Of a stretch of DNA of 64,000 bases, positions 8,717 to 17,630 are shown piece after piece (the first letter of the stretch is position 1; each line of letters begins with the position of its first letter). The translations under genes and the position numbers were made by a program. The notes below the pieces were generated by a model. It had not been told where the DNA came from and ran no database searches. It was given only the letters and a program-made list of their open reading frames with translations. Source of the stretch: Citrobacter freundii (GTDB lineage: Bacteria; Pseudomonadota; Gammaproteobacteria; Enterobacterales; Enterobacteriaceae); contig NZ_CP099222.1 of the NCBI RefSeq assembly GCF_029717145.1, positions 3,162,001 through 3,226,000 on the forward strand, written 5' to 3'.

Positions 8717-11149
8717 ATGACCACACTGAAACTGGATACACTCAGCGACCGCATCAACGCACACAAAACAGCCCTGATCCACATTGTGAAGCCGCCGGTG
8801 TGTACCGAGCGCGCCCAGCACTATACCGAGATGTATCAACAGCATCTGGACAAACCGATCCCGGTACGCCGCGCGCTGGCGCTGGCGCATCATCTGGCGG
8901 AACGGACTATCTGGATCAAACATGACGAGTTGATTATCGGTAATCAGGCAAGCGAAGTCCGCGCCGCACCAATCTTCCCGGAATACACCGTATCGTGGAT
9001 TGAAAAAGAGATCGACGATTTGGCCGACCGGCCAGGAGCCGGCTTTGCGGTCAGCGAAGAGAACAAGCGCGTACTGCATGAAATCTGCCCGTGGTGGCGC
9101 GGTCAGACCGTACAGGATCGCTGCTACGGCATGTTTACCGACGAACAAAAAGGCCTGCTGGAAACCGGCATCATCAAAGCCGAAGGCAACATGACTTCCG
9201 GCGATGCGCACCTGGCGGTGAACTTCCCGCTACTGCTGGAAAAAGGCCTTGATGGTCTGCGTCATAAAGTCGACGAGCGTCGCTCGCGCATTAACCTGAC
9301 CTGCCTGGACGATCTCCATGGCGATCAGTTCCTGAAAGCCATTGATATCGTACTGGATGCCGTCAGCCTGCATATCGAACGTTTCGCCAGCCTGGCACGT
9401 AAAATGGCAGCAACTGAAACCCGTGAAAGCCGTCGCGATGAGCTGCTGGCAATGGCAGAAAACTGCGATGTCATCGCCCACGAACCGCCAAAAACCTTCT
9501 GGCAGGCACTGCAACTGTGCTATTTCATCCAGCTTATCCTGCAAATCGAATCGAACGGTCACTCGGTGTCGTTTGGCCGCATGGACCAGTATCTCTACCC
9601 GTTCTATCGTCGCGACGTGGAGCTGAACCAGACGCTGGACCGCGAGCACGCCATTGAGCTGCTGCACAGCTGCTGGTTGAAGCTGCTGGAAGTGAACAAA
9701 ATCCGCTCCGGCTCCCACTCGAAGGCATCCGCGGGCAGCCCGCTGTATCAAAACGTCACTATCGGTGGTCAGAATCTGGTCAACGGCCAGCCAATGGACG
9801 CGGTCAATCCGCTCTCCTATGCCATTCTGGAGTCCTGCGGTCGTCTGCGTTCAACCCAGCCGAATCTCAGCGTGCGTTATCACGCCGGGATGAGTAACGA
9901 TTTCCTTGATGCCTGCGTGCAGGTCATTCGCTGCGGCTTTGGCATGCCGGCGTTTAACAACGATGAAATTGTTATCCCGGAATTCATTAAGCTGGGTATT
10001 GAGCCGCAGGATGCCTACGACTACGCAGCCATTGGCTGCATCGAAACCGCCGTGGGCGGGAAATGGGGTTACCGCTGCACTGGCATGAGCTTTATTAATT
10101 TTGCCCGTGTGATGCTGGCCGCGCTGGAAGGTGGTCGCGATGCCACCAGCGGTAAGGTGTTCCTGCCGCAGGAAAAGGCGCTCTCTGCGGGTAACTTCCA
10201 CAACTTCGACGAGGTGATGACCGCCTGGGATACGCAGATCCGCTACTACACGCGTAAATCCATCGAGATTGAGTATGTGGTTGATACCATGCTGGAAGAA
10301 AACGTCCACGACATCCTGTGCTCTGCGCTGGTGGATGATTGCATTGAGCGGGCGAAGAGCATTAAACAGGGCGGCGCAAAATATGACTGGGTATCCGGTT
10401 TGCAGGTCGGGATTGCTAACCTTGGCAACAGTCTGGCTGCCGTGAAAAAGCTGGTCTTCGATCAGGGTGTTATCGGTCAGCAGCAGCTGGCGGCAGCCCT
10501 GGCAGATGACTTTGCAGGCCTCACGCATGAACAATTACGCCAGCGTCTGATCAACGGCGCACCGAAGTACGGTAACGATGATGACAGCGTCGACACCCTG
10601 CTGGCCCGCGCCTACCAGACCTATATCGACGAACTGAAGCAATATCATAATCCGCGTTACGGTCGCGGTCCGATCGGTGGTAACTATTACGCCGGAACCT
10701 CCTCCATCTCGGCAAACGTACCGTTTGGCGCGGCAACAATGGCAACGCCGGATGGCCGTAAAGCGCATACCCCACTGGCAGAAGGCGCCAGCCCGGCCTC
10801 CGGTACCGACCATCTCGGTCCAACGGCGGTGATTGGCTCAGTGGGCAAGTTGCCGACCGGCGCGATCCTCGGCGGGGTGCTGTTAAACCAGAAGCTGAAT
10901 CCGGCTACACTGGAAAATGAATCCGATAAGCAAAAGTTAATGATCCTGCTGCGTACCTTCTTTGAAGAGCACAAAGGCTGGCATATTCAGTACAACATCG
11001 TCTCTCGTGAAACGCTGCTGGAAGCGAAAAAACACCCAGATCAGTACCGTGACCTGGTGGTGCGTGTAGCTGGCTACTCCGCCTTCTTCACTGCCCTGTC
11101 TCCGGATGCGCAGGACGATATCATCGCCCGAACAGAGCATATGCTGTAA
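8717..11149 (+). CDS. pflF: Glycyl radical enzyme PflF (YbiW)
   Basis: This 810-residue protein is a PFL-like glycyl radical enzyme. The thiyl cysteine is Cys441 in AAIGCIETAVGG, and the radical glycine is Gly786 in RVAGYSAFF near the C-terminus. The GCxE signature is shared with the dehydratase-type enzymes, not with pyruvate formate-lyase (which has a CC pair), so the old name is misleading. Established work, as I recall it, showed that E. coli YbiW opens 1,5-anhydroglucitol 6-phosphate to 1-deoxyfructose 6-phosphate, which FsaA then splits; the adjacent fsaA supports that role here. It acts only under anoxic conditions. A BIME follows the stop. Confidence 0.92.
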   Translation: MTTLKLDTLSDRINAHKTALIHIVKPPVCTERAQHYTEMYQQHLDKPIPVRRALALAHHLAERTIWIKHDELIIGNQASEVRAAPIFPEYTVSWIEKEIDDLADRPGAGFAVSEENKRVLHEICPWWRGQTVQDRCYGMFTDEQKGLLETGIIKAEGNMTSGDAHLAVNFPLLLEKGLDGLRHKVDERRSRINLTCLDDLHGDQFLKAIDIVLDAVSLHIERFASLARKMAATETRESRRDELLAMAENCDVIAHEPPKTFWQALQLCYFIQLILQIESNGHSVSFGRMDQYLYPFYRRDVELNQTLDREHAIELLHSCWLKLLEVNKIRSGSHSKASAGSPLYQNVTIGGQNLVNGQPMDAVNPLSYAILESCGRLRSTQPNLSVRYHAGMSNDFLDACVQVIRCGFGMPAFNNDEIVIPEFIKLGIEPQDAYDYAAIGCIETAVGGKWGYRCTGMSFINFARVMLAALEGGRDATSGKVFLPQEKALSAGNFHNFDEVMTAWDTQIRYYTRKSIEIEYVVDTMLEENVHDILCSALVDDCIERAKSIKQGGAKYDWVSGLQVGIANLGNSLAAVKKLVFDQGVIGQQQLAAALADDFAGLTHEQLRQRLINGAPKYGNDDDSVDTLLARAYQTYIDELKQYHNPRYGRGPIGGNYYAGTSSISANVPFGAATMATPDGRKAHTPLAEGASPASGTDHLGPTAVIGSVGKLPTGAILGGVLLNQKLNPATLENESDKQKLMILLRTFFEEHKGWHIQYNIVSRETLLEAKKHPDQYRDLVVRVAGYSAFFTALSPDAQDDIIARTEHML

Positions 11150-11154
11150 TTTCC

Positions 11155-11240
11155 CGTAGGCCGGATAAGATGTTTTTGCGTCGCTATCCGGCAGCGATAC
11201 CGCCTCAATGCCGGATGGCGCTGACGCTTATCCGGCCTAC
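11155..11240. repeat. BIME: paired REP palindromes
   Basis: GTAGGCCGGATAAG...CTATCCGGCA and TGCCGGATGGCGCTGACGC...TTATCCGGCCTAC form two REP units in opposite orientation between pflF and ybiV. They probably end or protect the pflEF transcript and separate it from ybiV. Confidence 0.88.
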
Positions 11241-11266
11241 AACTGTGCTGTAATAGACGACGGGGA

Positions 11267-11281
11267 AACTTTCATTCGAAA
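11267..11281. promoter_or_regulatory. Operator-like motif before ybiV
   Basis: AACTTTCATTCGAAA, identical over 15 bases to the site before pflE and followed by a similar A/T stretch. It lies 68 bases before the ybiV start, where an operator or upstream promoter element would be expected. Function is inferred only from recurrence at 7760 and 14378. Confidence 0.6.
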
Positions 11282-11349
11282 TTAAATTTGTGCTACAGGT
11301 CACATTGTTATTAGAATGTTTCTGGTTGCAGTGAAAGCCAGGAGCATAT

Positions 11350-12165
11350 ATGACCATCAACGTTATCGTCACCGACATGGACGGCACTTTTCTCGACGAT
11401 GCCAAGCAGTACGATCGCCAGCGATTTATGGCGCAGTATCAGCAATTGAAAAAACGAGATATTGAATTTGTCGTGGCCAGCGGCAACCAGTATTACCAGT
11501 TGATCTCCTTTTTCCCTGAACTCAAAGACGAAATCTCTTTTGTCGCAGAGAACGGCGCCCTGGTGTATGAACACGGCAAACAACTTTTTCATGGTGAACT
11601 TACCCGCCACGAATCCCGTATTGTCATCGGCGAGTTATTGAAGGATAAGCAGCTGAATTTTGTCGCCTGCGGACTGCAAAGCGCCTACATCAGCGAAAAT
11701 GCCCCGGAGGCGTTTGTGGCGCTGATGTCAAAACACTACCATCGCCTGAAACCGGTTAAGGACTTTCAGGACATCGATGATGTGCTGTTCAAGTTCTCAC
11801 TGAATTTACCTGATGGGCAAATCCCGTTGGTTATTGACCATTTGCATACAGCCCTCGACGGTATCATGAAGCCGGTGACCAGCGGGTTTGGCTTTATCGA
11901 TCTGATAATCCCAGGTTTACATAAAGCCAACGGTATCAGCCGCCTGCTTAAACGCTGGAACCTGTCACCGCAGAATGTAGTTGCCATTGGTGATAGCGGC
12001 AACGATGCGGAAATGCTAAAAATGGCACACTATTCCTTTGCCATGGCTAATGCCGCCGACAGCATTAAAGCAATTGCCCGCTACCAGACCGATGACAACA
12101 ATCATCAGGGCGCACTGAACGTGATTCAGGCCGTACTCGACAACACCTCACCGTTTTACGGCTGA
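11350..12165 (+). CDS. ybiV: Sugar phosphatase YbiV (HAD, Cof type)
   Basis: This 271-residue HAD-superfamily phosphatase acts on sugar phosphates. The nucleophile loop is DMDGTF (residues 9-14, Asp9 nucleophile and Asp11 acid/base), the motif II serine/threonine region is VVASGNQ, the lysine is in GLHKANG, and the metal-binding motif IV is [12 protein letters not shown] large C2 cap lies in the middle. An AGGAG ribosome site precedes the ATG. It has its own upstream region with the shared 15-base motif, which ties it to the fsaA/pflEF locus. It converges on the M48 gene across a strong hairpin. Confidence 0.94.
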   Translation: MTINVIVTDMDGTFLDDAKQYDRQRFMAQYQQLKKRDIEFVVASGNQYYQLISFFPELKDEISFVAENGALVYEHGKQLFHGELTRHESRIVIGELLKDKQLNFVACGLQSAYISENAPEAFVALMSKHYHRLKPVKDFQDIDDVLFKFSLNLPDGQIPLVIDHLHTALDGIMKPVTSGFGFIDLIIPGLHKANGISRLLKRWNLSPQNVVAIGDSGNDAEMLKMAHYSFAMANAADSIKAIARYQTDDNNHQGALNVIQAVLDNTSPFYG

Positions 12166-12168
12166 CAT

Positions 12169-12199
12169 AAACCCGGAGTCCGTACTCCGGGTTTTACAT
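12169..12199. terminator. Bidirectional terminator between ybiV and the M48 gene
   Basis: AAACCCGGAGT at 12169-12179 pairs with ACTCCGGGTTT at 12184-12194, an 11-base perfect stem with a four-base loop, with T or A runs on either side. It can serve both convergent transcripts. Confidence 0.85.
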
Positions 12200-12204
12200 C
12201 CCCA

Positions 12205-14136
12205 TCAGAAATCCTCCAGCTCAGCGCGAGCGTGGGCAGAAACAATGTATTGCCCGATAAGCGTCAGCAGCGCTTGCGCATCCAGCTTAACCTTTCCATT
12301 TTCCTGCTGGCGTAACACATCGCCGGCCACCACGATTGCAACCGCATGTTTTCGCGGGTTAAAGCGAATAACCTGCATAAACCGTTTGGTGGTGAGATTC
12401 GGTTGATAATCATCGTCCATGAAGAATTCAATCGTCATCGAACTGGAAATAATCGTCAGGTTATAGTCGGCAATATTTTTTAGCGGTAGCGGCTGAGGCA
12501 ACCACGGGCTGGCGATCGCGTCCTGCGTCAGCACCAGCAGCGGCTGTCGCGTTCGTCGTAAGGTGATAATGCCCAACAGCCCAAAGGCAATTCCGCCGAA
12601 AGGAATCAACACGCACCAAGGGCTGACCGTTTTGAACAGCAGCAAAGCCCCACCGCCCAACAGCATTACCAGGCCCGCAATTATCATATACCATGCTACT
12701 TTCGCACTCATCCACAGCGCCACCGAGCCTGTTGCCAGCCCGGCTTCGGCTTCAAGTGTCTGGCGATAGACCTTACGTTGCGCGGTGATTTTTGTCGACA
12801 GGGTGCGTGAAAGCGATAGGCTCAACACATCCGCATCGGCGAATAGACCACCGAAAAAAGCGTTATCACCTGCCGCAACCGGGCGTAAAGCCCGCGCCAG
12901 AAGTTCACTATCGAGCGGTACTGTCAGTGCCGCAATACGTTCACGCGTCGTCGGATGGCTATCCATTGGATGCGCTATTTCATTATCGAGACTGTTCTGC
13001 AGCGCAAACGGTCCGATTTTCTGTAACGCGACAAGCAGATCGACAAGCCAGTTGGTGCTGGTCACACGCCCATGCAAAAGCTCCCCCAGAAATCGGGAAA
13101 CCGGAACATCCAGCACCGATATCCGTAGTAACGCCGACGCGAACGCCGCTGGAGATGAGACTTTTGCACCCATATTATCCGCCGCATATTCACGGATCCT
13201 GGCCCAGTCACTGACCGCTTCATGGAAGGTCTGCAAAAACCATAACCCCATATCCAGCGACGGGCGCAGTACGATGCGGTCAAGCCATGAAAACCCCTGT
13301 GAGCTGTTCGCCATCTGTTCAAGACTGTTTTGCATCCCGGCATACAGAGGAACAAAACGCAGGCTGTACTGCGTATCCTCGCCGGTAAAATGTCCCAGCT
13401 CATGGCCAATCACCGCTGCCGCTTCCGCGTCATCCAGCAATGCCATATAGGTTAGCGGCAAGTAGAGCGTATTACCCGTGAGTCGTTTGCCCTCTTCAAT
13501 TTGTACGGTATTGGCGGTGACAAAGAAGCCGTCAAAAAATCCGACCACGATATTGTCAGGCAGCGTCAACTCTGCACGCCGGGTGACGTCACGTATCCAT
13601 TGCCAGAGCGCCGGGTTATTCGCGACGGTGACATTCACCCCGTAAATCTCCGTATCGTCAGGTTGAAAGAGAGCGAAACAGCGTCTGATGGAAGTCAGAC
13701 TTTTTAATAGCATCCAGAGGATCGCACCGACGGCGACCAGGATTACCGCCGCCAGTTTGAACCCACCCGCCCCGCCAAAATGCGACATCAGCCAGGTAAC
13801 TTCCGATAACGCCAGACAGATCACCGCCAGTCCGCAGGTCACAATTTCAGCGGCCATCATAAAAGGCAACAGGCGACGGCAACGCGTAAATGTGCGAATC
13901 AAGGTGCTCTGGGAATGGCGCGAAGCGCGGGCGCTGGTTGTACATAGCCCCACTGCCGCCCCCACAACAAGCAAAGCCGCACCGCCAAGCGCTATCGCCA
14001 ACATCGCTAGCGTCTGTCGGAGCAGCCCCTCAGCATCGCCTTCGAGAACATCGGCTACCCGCCAGTACTGCCATAGCGCATAACTAAGAATGCAGACTGG
14101 AACAGTGAAGAGATGAAGCGTGCCTTTTCTTTCCAT
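12205..14136 (-). CDS. Membrane-bound M48 family zinc metalloprotease
   Basis: I recognise the family but not a named gene. The 643-residue protein carries the zinc motif HELGH (His245, Glu246, His249) and the third ligand region REYAAD (Glu316, Asp320), followed by HPTTRERI near residue 395, all typical of peptidase M48. Four hydrophobic segments precede the catalytic domain (about 3-23, 43-65, 90-115, 125-145) and two follow it (about 480-502, 506-525), so it is a polytopic membrane protein with a C-terminal domain of about 115 residues of unknown fold. ATG at 14136 is preceded by AAGGA; a TTG seven codons earlier has no ribosome site. E. coli K-12 lacks a gene here. It is divergent from ybiU and may share its operator. 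Confidence 0.82.
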   Translation of the reverse strand: MERKGTLHLFTVPVCILSYALWQYWRVADVLEGDAEGLLRQTLAMLAIALGGAALLVVGAAVGLCTTSARASRHSQSTLIRTFTRCRRLLPFMMAAEIVTCGLAVICLALSEVTWLMSHFGGAGGFKLAAVILVAVGAILWMLLKSLTSIRRCFALFQPDDTEIYGVNVTVANNPALWQWIRDVTRRAELTLPDNIVVGFFDGFFVTANTVQIEEGKRLTGNTLYLPLTYMALLDDAEAAAVIGHELGHFTGEDTQYSLRFVPLYAGMQNSLEQMANSSQGFSWLDRIVLRPSLDMGLWFLQTFHEAVSDWARIREYAADNMGAKVSSPAAFASALLRISVLDVPVSRFLGELLHGRVTSTNWLVDLLVALQKIGPFALQNSLDNEIAHPMDSHPTTRERIAALTVPLDSELLARALRPVAAGDNAFFGGLFADADVLSLSLSRTLSTKITAQRKVYRQTLEAEAGLATGSVALWMSAKVAWYMIIAGLVMLLGGGALLLFKTVSPWCVLIPFGGIAFGLLGIITLRRTRQPLLVLTQDAIASPWLPQPLPLKNIADYNLTIISSSMTIEFFMDDDYQPNLTTKRFMQVIRFNPRKHAVAIVVAGDVLRQQENGKVKLDAQALLTLIGQYIVSAHARAELEDF

Positions 14137-14325
14137 TGAAAAATATCCTTTTATCAACCGGCACCGCCCTCTTAGTGCTGGCCTTTAGCGGGCAAAATCT
14201 CCCAGAGCAAAGAAGTATAGATAGTCCCACTTGTTGCCGGTTAACGTTTTTATCCACCAGCCCCCATTTTATCGATAGGTCAGCCCAACGCTCACTTACC
14301 CACCCGCGTGCCTTACTGACTTTTA

Positions 14326-14370
14326 AACTTGCATTAACTTATTTTTAACTTATATTATCATTTGCAAGTT
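14326..14370. promoter_or_regulatory. Inverted repeat and tandem TTAACTTAT boxes before ybiU
   Basis: AACTTGCA at 14326-14333 is mirrored by TGCAAGTT at 14363-14370. Between them TTAACTTAT occurs twice, at 14334 and 14345. The stretch is very A/T-rich and contains TATATTATC, a likely promoter region for ybiU, the divergent protease gene, or both. No known regulator consensus was recognised. Confidence 0.4.
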
Positions 14371-14377
14371 AAATTAG

Positions 14378-14392
14378 TTTCGAATGAAAGTT
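14378..14392. promoter_or_regulatory. Operator-like motif before ybiU (reverse orientation)
   Basis: TTTCGAATGAAAGTT is the exact reverse complement of the 15-base motif at 7760 and 11267. It ends six bases before the ybiU ribosome site (GAGGTGG), a position where a bound protein would block transcription or initiation. The same intergenic region serves the divergent M48 gene. Confidence 0.6.
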
Positions 14393-14406
14393 CATGCGAG
14401 GTGGTT

Positions 14407-15669
14407 ATGGCTCTTACTTTTACCAGCGACACGTTGCCTGCCGATCACAAAGCGGCAATCCGTCAGATGAAGCGGGAACTGCGGGCGCAGCTTGGCGACG
14501 TCCAGCAGATCTTCAGCCAGCTTAGCGAGACCATCGCCACCCGCGTGGCGGAGATCAACGCGCTTAAAGCACAGAGTGACGCGGTCTGGCCGGTACTGCC
14601 ATACGCCGATATTCAGGCGGGCACCGTCACCGCTGCGCAGCGAGAACAGATTAAACGTCGTGGATGTGCGGTCATTAAGGGCCATTTCCCCCGCGAGCAG
14701 GCGCTGGGTTGGGATCGCTCAATGCTCGATTATCTCGACCGCAACCGCTTTGACGAGGTCTACAAAGGACCGGGGGACAATTTTTTCGGCACCCTGAGTG
14801 CATCGCGTCCTGAAATCTTTCCGATCTACTGGTCACAGGCACAAATGCAGGCCCGCCAGAGTGAAGAGATGGCTAACGCACAGTCGTTTCTTAATCGCCT
14901 GTGGACTTTTGAAAGCGAAGGTAAGCAGTGGTTTAACCCGGACGTCAGCGTGATCTATCCTGACCGTATTCGTCGCCGCCCGCCGGGAACCACCTCCAAA
15001 GGGCTCGGCGCACATACAGATTCCGGCGCACTGGAGCGCTGGTTGCTTCCGGCATATCAGCGCGTTTTTGCTTCTGTTTTTAACGGCAATCTGGCCGATT
15101 ACGATCCGTGGCAGGCGGCGCATCGCACTGACGTCGAAGAGTATACGGTCGATAACACCACCAAATGTTCGGTGTTTCGCACCTTCCAGGGCTGGACGGC
15201 GCTTTCCGATATGTTACCGGGCCAGGGGTTGCTACATGTGGTTCCCATTCCTGAAGCGATGGCTTATGTGCTGTTACGCCCACTGCTGGATGATGTTCCG
15301 GAAGATGAGCTGTGCGGCGTCGCACCAGGAAGAGTGCTGCCGGTTTCAGCGCAATGGCATCCCTTACTCATCGAGGCGTTAACCAGCATTCCGCAACTGG
15401 AAGCCGGCGATTCCGTATGGTGGCATTGTGATGTAATCCACGCCGTTGCGCCGGTGGAGAACCAACAAGGCTGGGGCAACGTGATGTATATTCCCGCCGC
15501 ACCAATATGCGAAAAAAATCTCGCCTATGCCCACAAGGTGAAGGCCGCGCTGGAGAAAGGTGCCTCGCCGGGGGATTTCCCGCGTGAAGACTATGAAACA
15601 AACTGGGAAGGACGCTTTACCCTGGGGGATTTGAATATCCACGGTAAGCGCGCGCTGGGGATTCTTTAA
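14407..15669 (+). CDS. ybiU: YbiU, DUF1479 putative Fe(II)/2-oxoglutarate-type oxygenase
   Basis: This 420-residue protein belongs to DUF1479, a family with the double-stranded beta-helix oxygenase fold. GLGAHTDSGALERW gives an HxD pair (metal ligands) and WWHCDVIHAVAP a distal histidine, consistent with a non-haem iron dioxygenase. The reaction is unknown to me. Start 14407 is chosen for GAGGTGG just upstream and for the MALTFTSDTLPADHK N-terminus shared with K-12; an in-frame start 45 bases earlier would cover the operator. The gene stands alone, divergent from the M48 protease, and converges on ybiT across an ERIC element. Confidence 0.88.
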   Translation: MALTFTSDTLPADHKAAIRQMKRELRAQLGDVQQIFSQLSETIATRVAEINALKAQSDAVWPVLPYADIQAGTVTAAQREQIKRRGCAVIKGHFPREQALGWDRSMLDYLDRNRFDEVYKGPGDNFFGTLSASRPEIFPIYWSQAQMQARQSEEMANAQSFLNRLWTFESEGKQWFNPDVSVIYPDRIRRRPPGTTSKGLGAHTDSGALERWLLPAYQRVFASVFNGNLADYDPWQAAHRTDVEEYTVDNTTKCSVFRTFQGWTALSDMLPGQGLLHVVPIPEAMAYVLLRPLLDDVPEDELCGVAPGRVLPVSAQWHPLLIEALTSIPQLEAGDSVWWHCDVIHAVAPVENQQGWGNVMYIPAAPICEKNLAYAHKVKAALEKGASPGDFPREDYETNWEGRFTLGDLNIHGKRALGIL

Positions 15670-15695
15670 TTTGTAACTTACACCATTTTTCCTAA

Positions 15696-15805
15696 GTATT
15701 TCGCGTTACAGGAAGGCGGGCAGCCTGTAAATCCCCGGGAGCTTACATAAGTAAGTGACCGGGGTGAACAGGTGCAGCCAACACACCTGTAACACGAAAG
15801 ATGAC
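15696..15805. repeat. ERIC (IRU) element
   Basis: Outer arms TTTCGCGTTACAGG (15699-15712) and CCTGTAACACGAAA (15786-15799) are inverted repeats with one mismatch. The centre holds the ERIC core ATCCCCGGGAGCTTACAT and AAGTAAGTGACCGGGGTGA. The element fills the gap between the convergent ybiU and ybiT and is transcribed from both sides. Confidence 0.93.
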
Positions 15806-15812
15806 GGAATAA

Positions 15813-17405
15813 TTATTCGACGCCTTTGCTACGCAGATAGTCTTCGTAGTTACCGGTGAAGTCGATCACGCGTTCCGGCGTAATCTCAATCACGCGGGTG
15901 GCCAGCGAGCTGACGAATTCGCGGTCGTGAGAAACAAAGATCAGCGTGCCCTGATACATTTCCAGCGCCATGTTCAGCGATTCGATAGATTCCATATCCA
16001 GGTGGTTGGTAGGTTCATCCATCACCAGAATATTCGGTTTCTGCATCATCAGCTTACCGAACAGCATGCGCCCTTTTTCACCACCGGACAGCACTTTAGC
16101 AGGCTTTTTGATATCGTCCTGGCTGAACAGCAGACGACCAAGGAAGCTGCGAACAACCTGCTCGTCATCGCCTTCTTGTTTCCACTGGCTCATCCATTCG
16201 AAAACGGTCATATCGTTTTCGAACTCATATTCGTGATCCTGCGCGTAGTAGCCGATTTGCGCATTCTCAGACCACTTAACGGTGCCATTATCCGGCGCCA
16301 TGTCGCCGACCAGCACTTTCAGCATGGTCGATTTACCCACGCCGTTAGCCCCGATGATGGCAACCTTCTCGCCCACTTCCAACAGCAGATTGAAGTTTTT
16401 AAACAGCGGGCCGTTATCAAAACCTTTGGTCAGTGCTTCGACTTCCAGCGCGTTACGGAACAGTTTCTTATCCTGTTCGAAACGGATAAACGGGTTCTGA
16501 CGGCTGGATGCTTTCACTTCGTCGAGCTTGATTTTATCAATCTGACGCGCACGAGAAGTCGCCTGACGAGATTTCGAGGCGTTGGCGCTAAAGCGGCTGA
16601 CGAAGGATTGCAGATCGGCAATTTGCGCTTTTTTCTTGGCGTTATCGGCCAACAGACGCTCACGTGCCTGGGTTGCTGCCGTCATGTATTCATCATAGTT
16701 ACCCGGATAAACACGCAGCTCGCCGTAGTCCAGATCCGCCATATGCGTACAGACCATGTTCAGGAAGTGACGGTCGTGCGAAATGATGATCATGGTGCTG
16801 TCACGCTCGTTCAGCGTCTGCTCCAGCCAACGAATGGTATCAATGTCCAGGTTGTTGGTCGGTTCATCAAGCAGCAGGATGTCCGGGTTAGAGAACAGCG
16901 CCTGCGCCAGCAGCACACGCAGCTTCCAGCCTGGTGCCACTTCGCTCATCGGGCCGTAATGTTGTTCTACCGGAATACCGACGCCCAGCAGCAGTTCACC
17001 GGCGCGAGACTCCGCCGAATAGCCGTCCATCTCGCCGTATTTAACTTCAAGATCGGCAACTTTGTAGCCGTCTTCTTCGCTCATTTCCGGCAGCGCATAG
17101 ATACGGTCACGTTCCTGTTTCACTTCCCACAGTTCAGCGTGACCCATAATAACGGTGTCCAGAACGGTGAACTCTTCAAAAGCGAACTGATCCTGACGCA
17201 GCTTACCAATGCGTTCGTTCGGATCGAGGGAAACGTTACCCAGCGTCGGTTCGAGGTCGCCGCCGAGAATTTTCATAAAAGTGGATTTACCGCTACCGTT
17301 GGCGCCAATCAGGCCGTAACGGTTGCCGCCGCCAAATTTGACGGAAATATTTTCAAACAGCGGCTTACTGCCGAACTGCATGGTGACGTTGCTGGAAACT
17401 AACAC
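15813..17405 (-). CDS. ybiT: ABC-F family ATPase YbiT
   Basis: This is a 530-residue ABC-F protein with two ABC domains and no membrane segments, of the EttA/Uup/YheS group that acts on ribosomes; the exact role of YbiT is not settled. Walker A motifs are GANGSGKST and GANGVGKST, the linker of about 80 residues ([20 protein letters not shown]) is the P-site tRNA interaction motif region, and [11 protein letters not shown] and [11 protein letters not shown] are the Walker B motifs. The start is GTG at 17403-17405, with CAGGA upstream; reading further to 17561 adds 52 residues unlike the family. It is divergent from ldtB. Confidence 0.93.
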   Translation of the reverse strand: MLVSSNVTMQFGSKPLFENISVKFGGGNRYGLIGANGSGKSTFMKILGGDLEPTLGNVSLDPNERIGKLRQDQFAFEEFTVLDTVIMGHAELWEVKQERDRIYALPEMSEEDGYKVADLEVKYGEMDGYSAESRAGELLLGVGIPVEQHYGPMSEVAPGWKLRVLLAQALFSNPDILLLDEPTNNLDIDTIRWLEQTLNERDSTMIIISHDRHFLNMVCTHMADLDYGELRVYPGNYDEYMTAATQARERLLADNAKKKAQIADLQSFVSRFSANASKSRQATSRARQIDKIKLDEVKASSRQNPFIRFEQDKKLFRNALEVEALTKGFDNGPLFKNFNLLLEVGEKVAIIGANGVGKSTMLKVLVGDMAPDNGTVKWSENAQIGYYAQDHEYEFENDMTVFEWMSQWKQEGDDEQVVRSFLGRLLFSQDDIKKPAKVLSGGEKGRMLFGKLMMQKPNILVMDEPTNHLDMESIESLNMALEMYQGTLIFVSHDREFVSSLATRVIEITPERVIDFTGNYEDYLRSKGVE

Positions 17406-17562
17406 TGGCGTATCCTGAAAGAAGAAATATGTGACGAACCGCTTATTATGCCATAAGTCTGGAATAAGATCGCGCCTCTCGTGCGTGAGGGTTAAAGTGA
17501 AAGCAAAGGGAAAAAAATGTGATTTAGTACACATCCGAATTCCTTGTTGCTCCGAATGCACA

Positions 17563-17568
17563 TATAAT
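17563..17568 (+). promoter_or_regulatory. Likely ldtB promoter -10 element
   Basis: A perfect TATAAT at 17563-17568, 62 bases before the ldtB start. The -35 partner is weak (TTCCTT about 17 bases upstream). Confidence 0.5.
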
Positions 17569-17630
17569 GCGTGCCCAACACTACATAAATCTCAACCCAC
17601 TAGCCTGCTTGGCTTCAGAATCTCGCAAAA

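Noticed and set aside
9851-10534. A 227-codon minus-strand ORF and other long frames inside pflF
   Set aside because: They shadow the pflF coding frame, whose motifs are complete.
15927-17402. A 491-codon ORF on the plus strand
   Set aside because: It lies wholly antisense to ybiT, a clear ABC-F gene, and has no domain I recognise. It is a by-product of codon bias.
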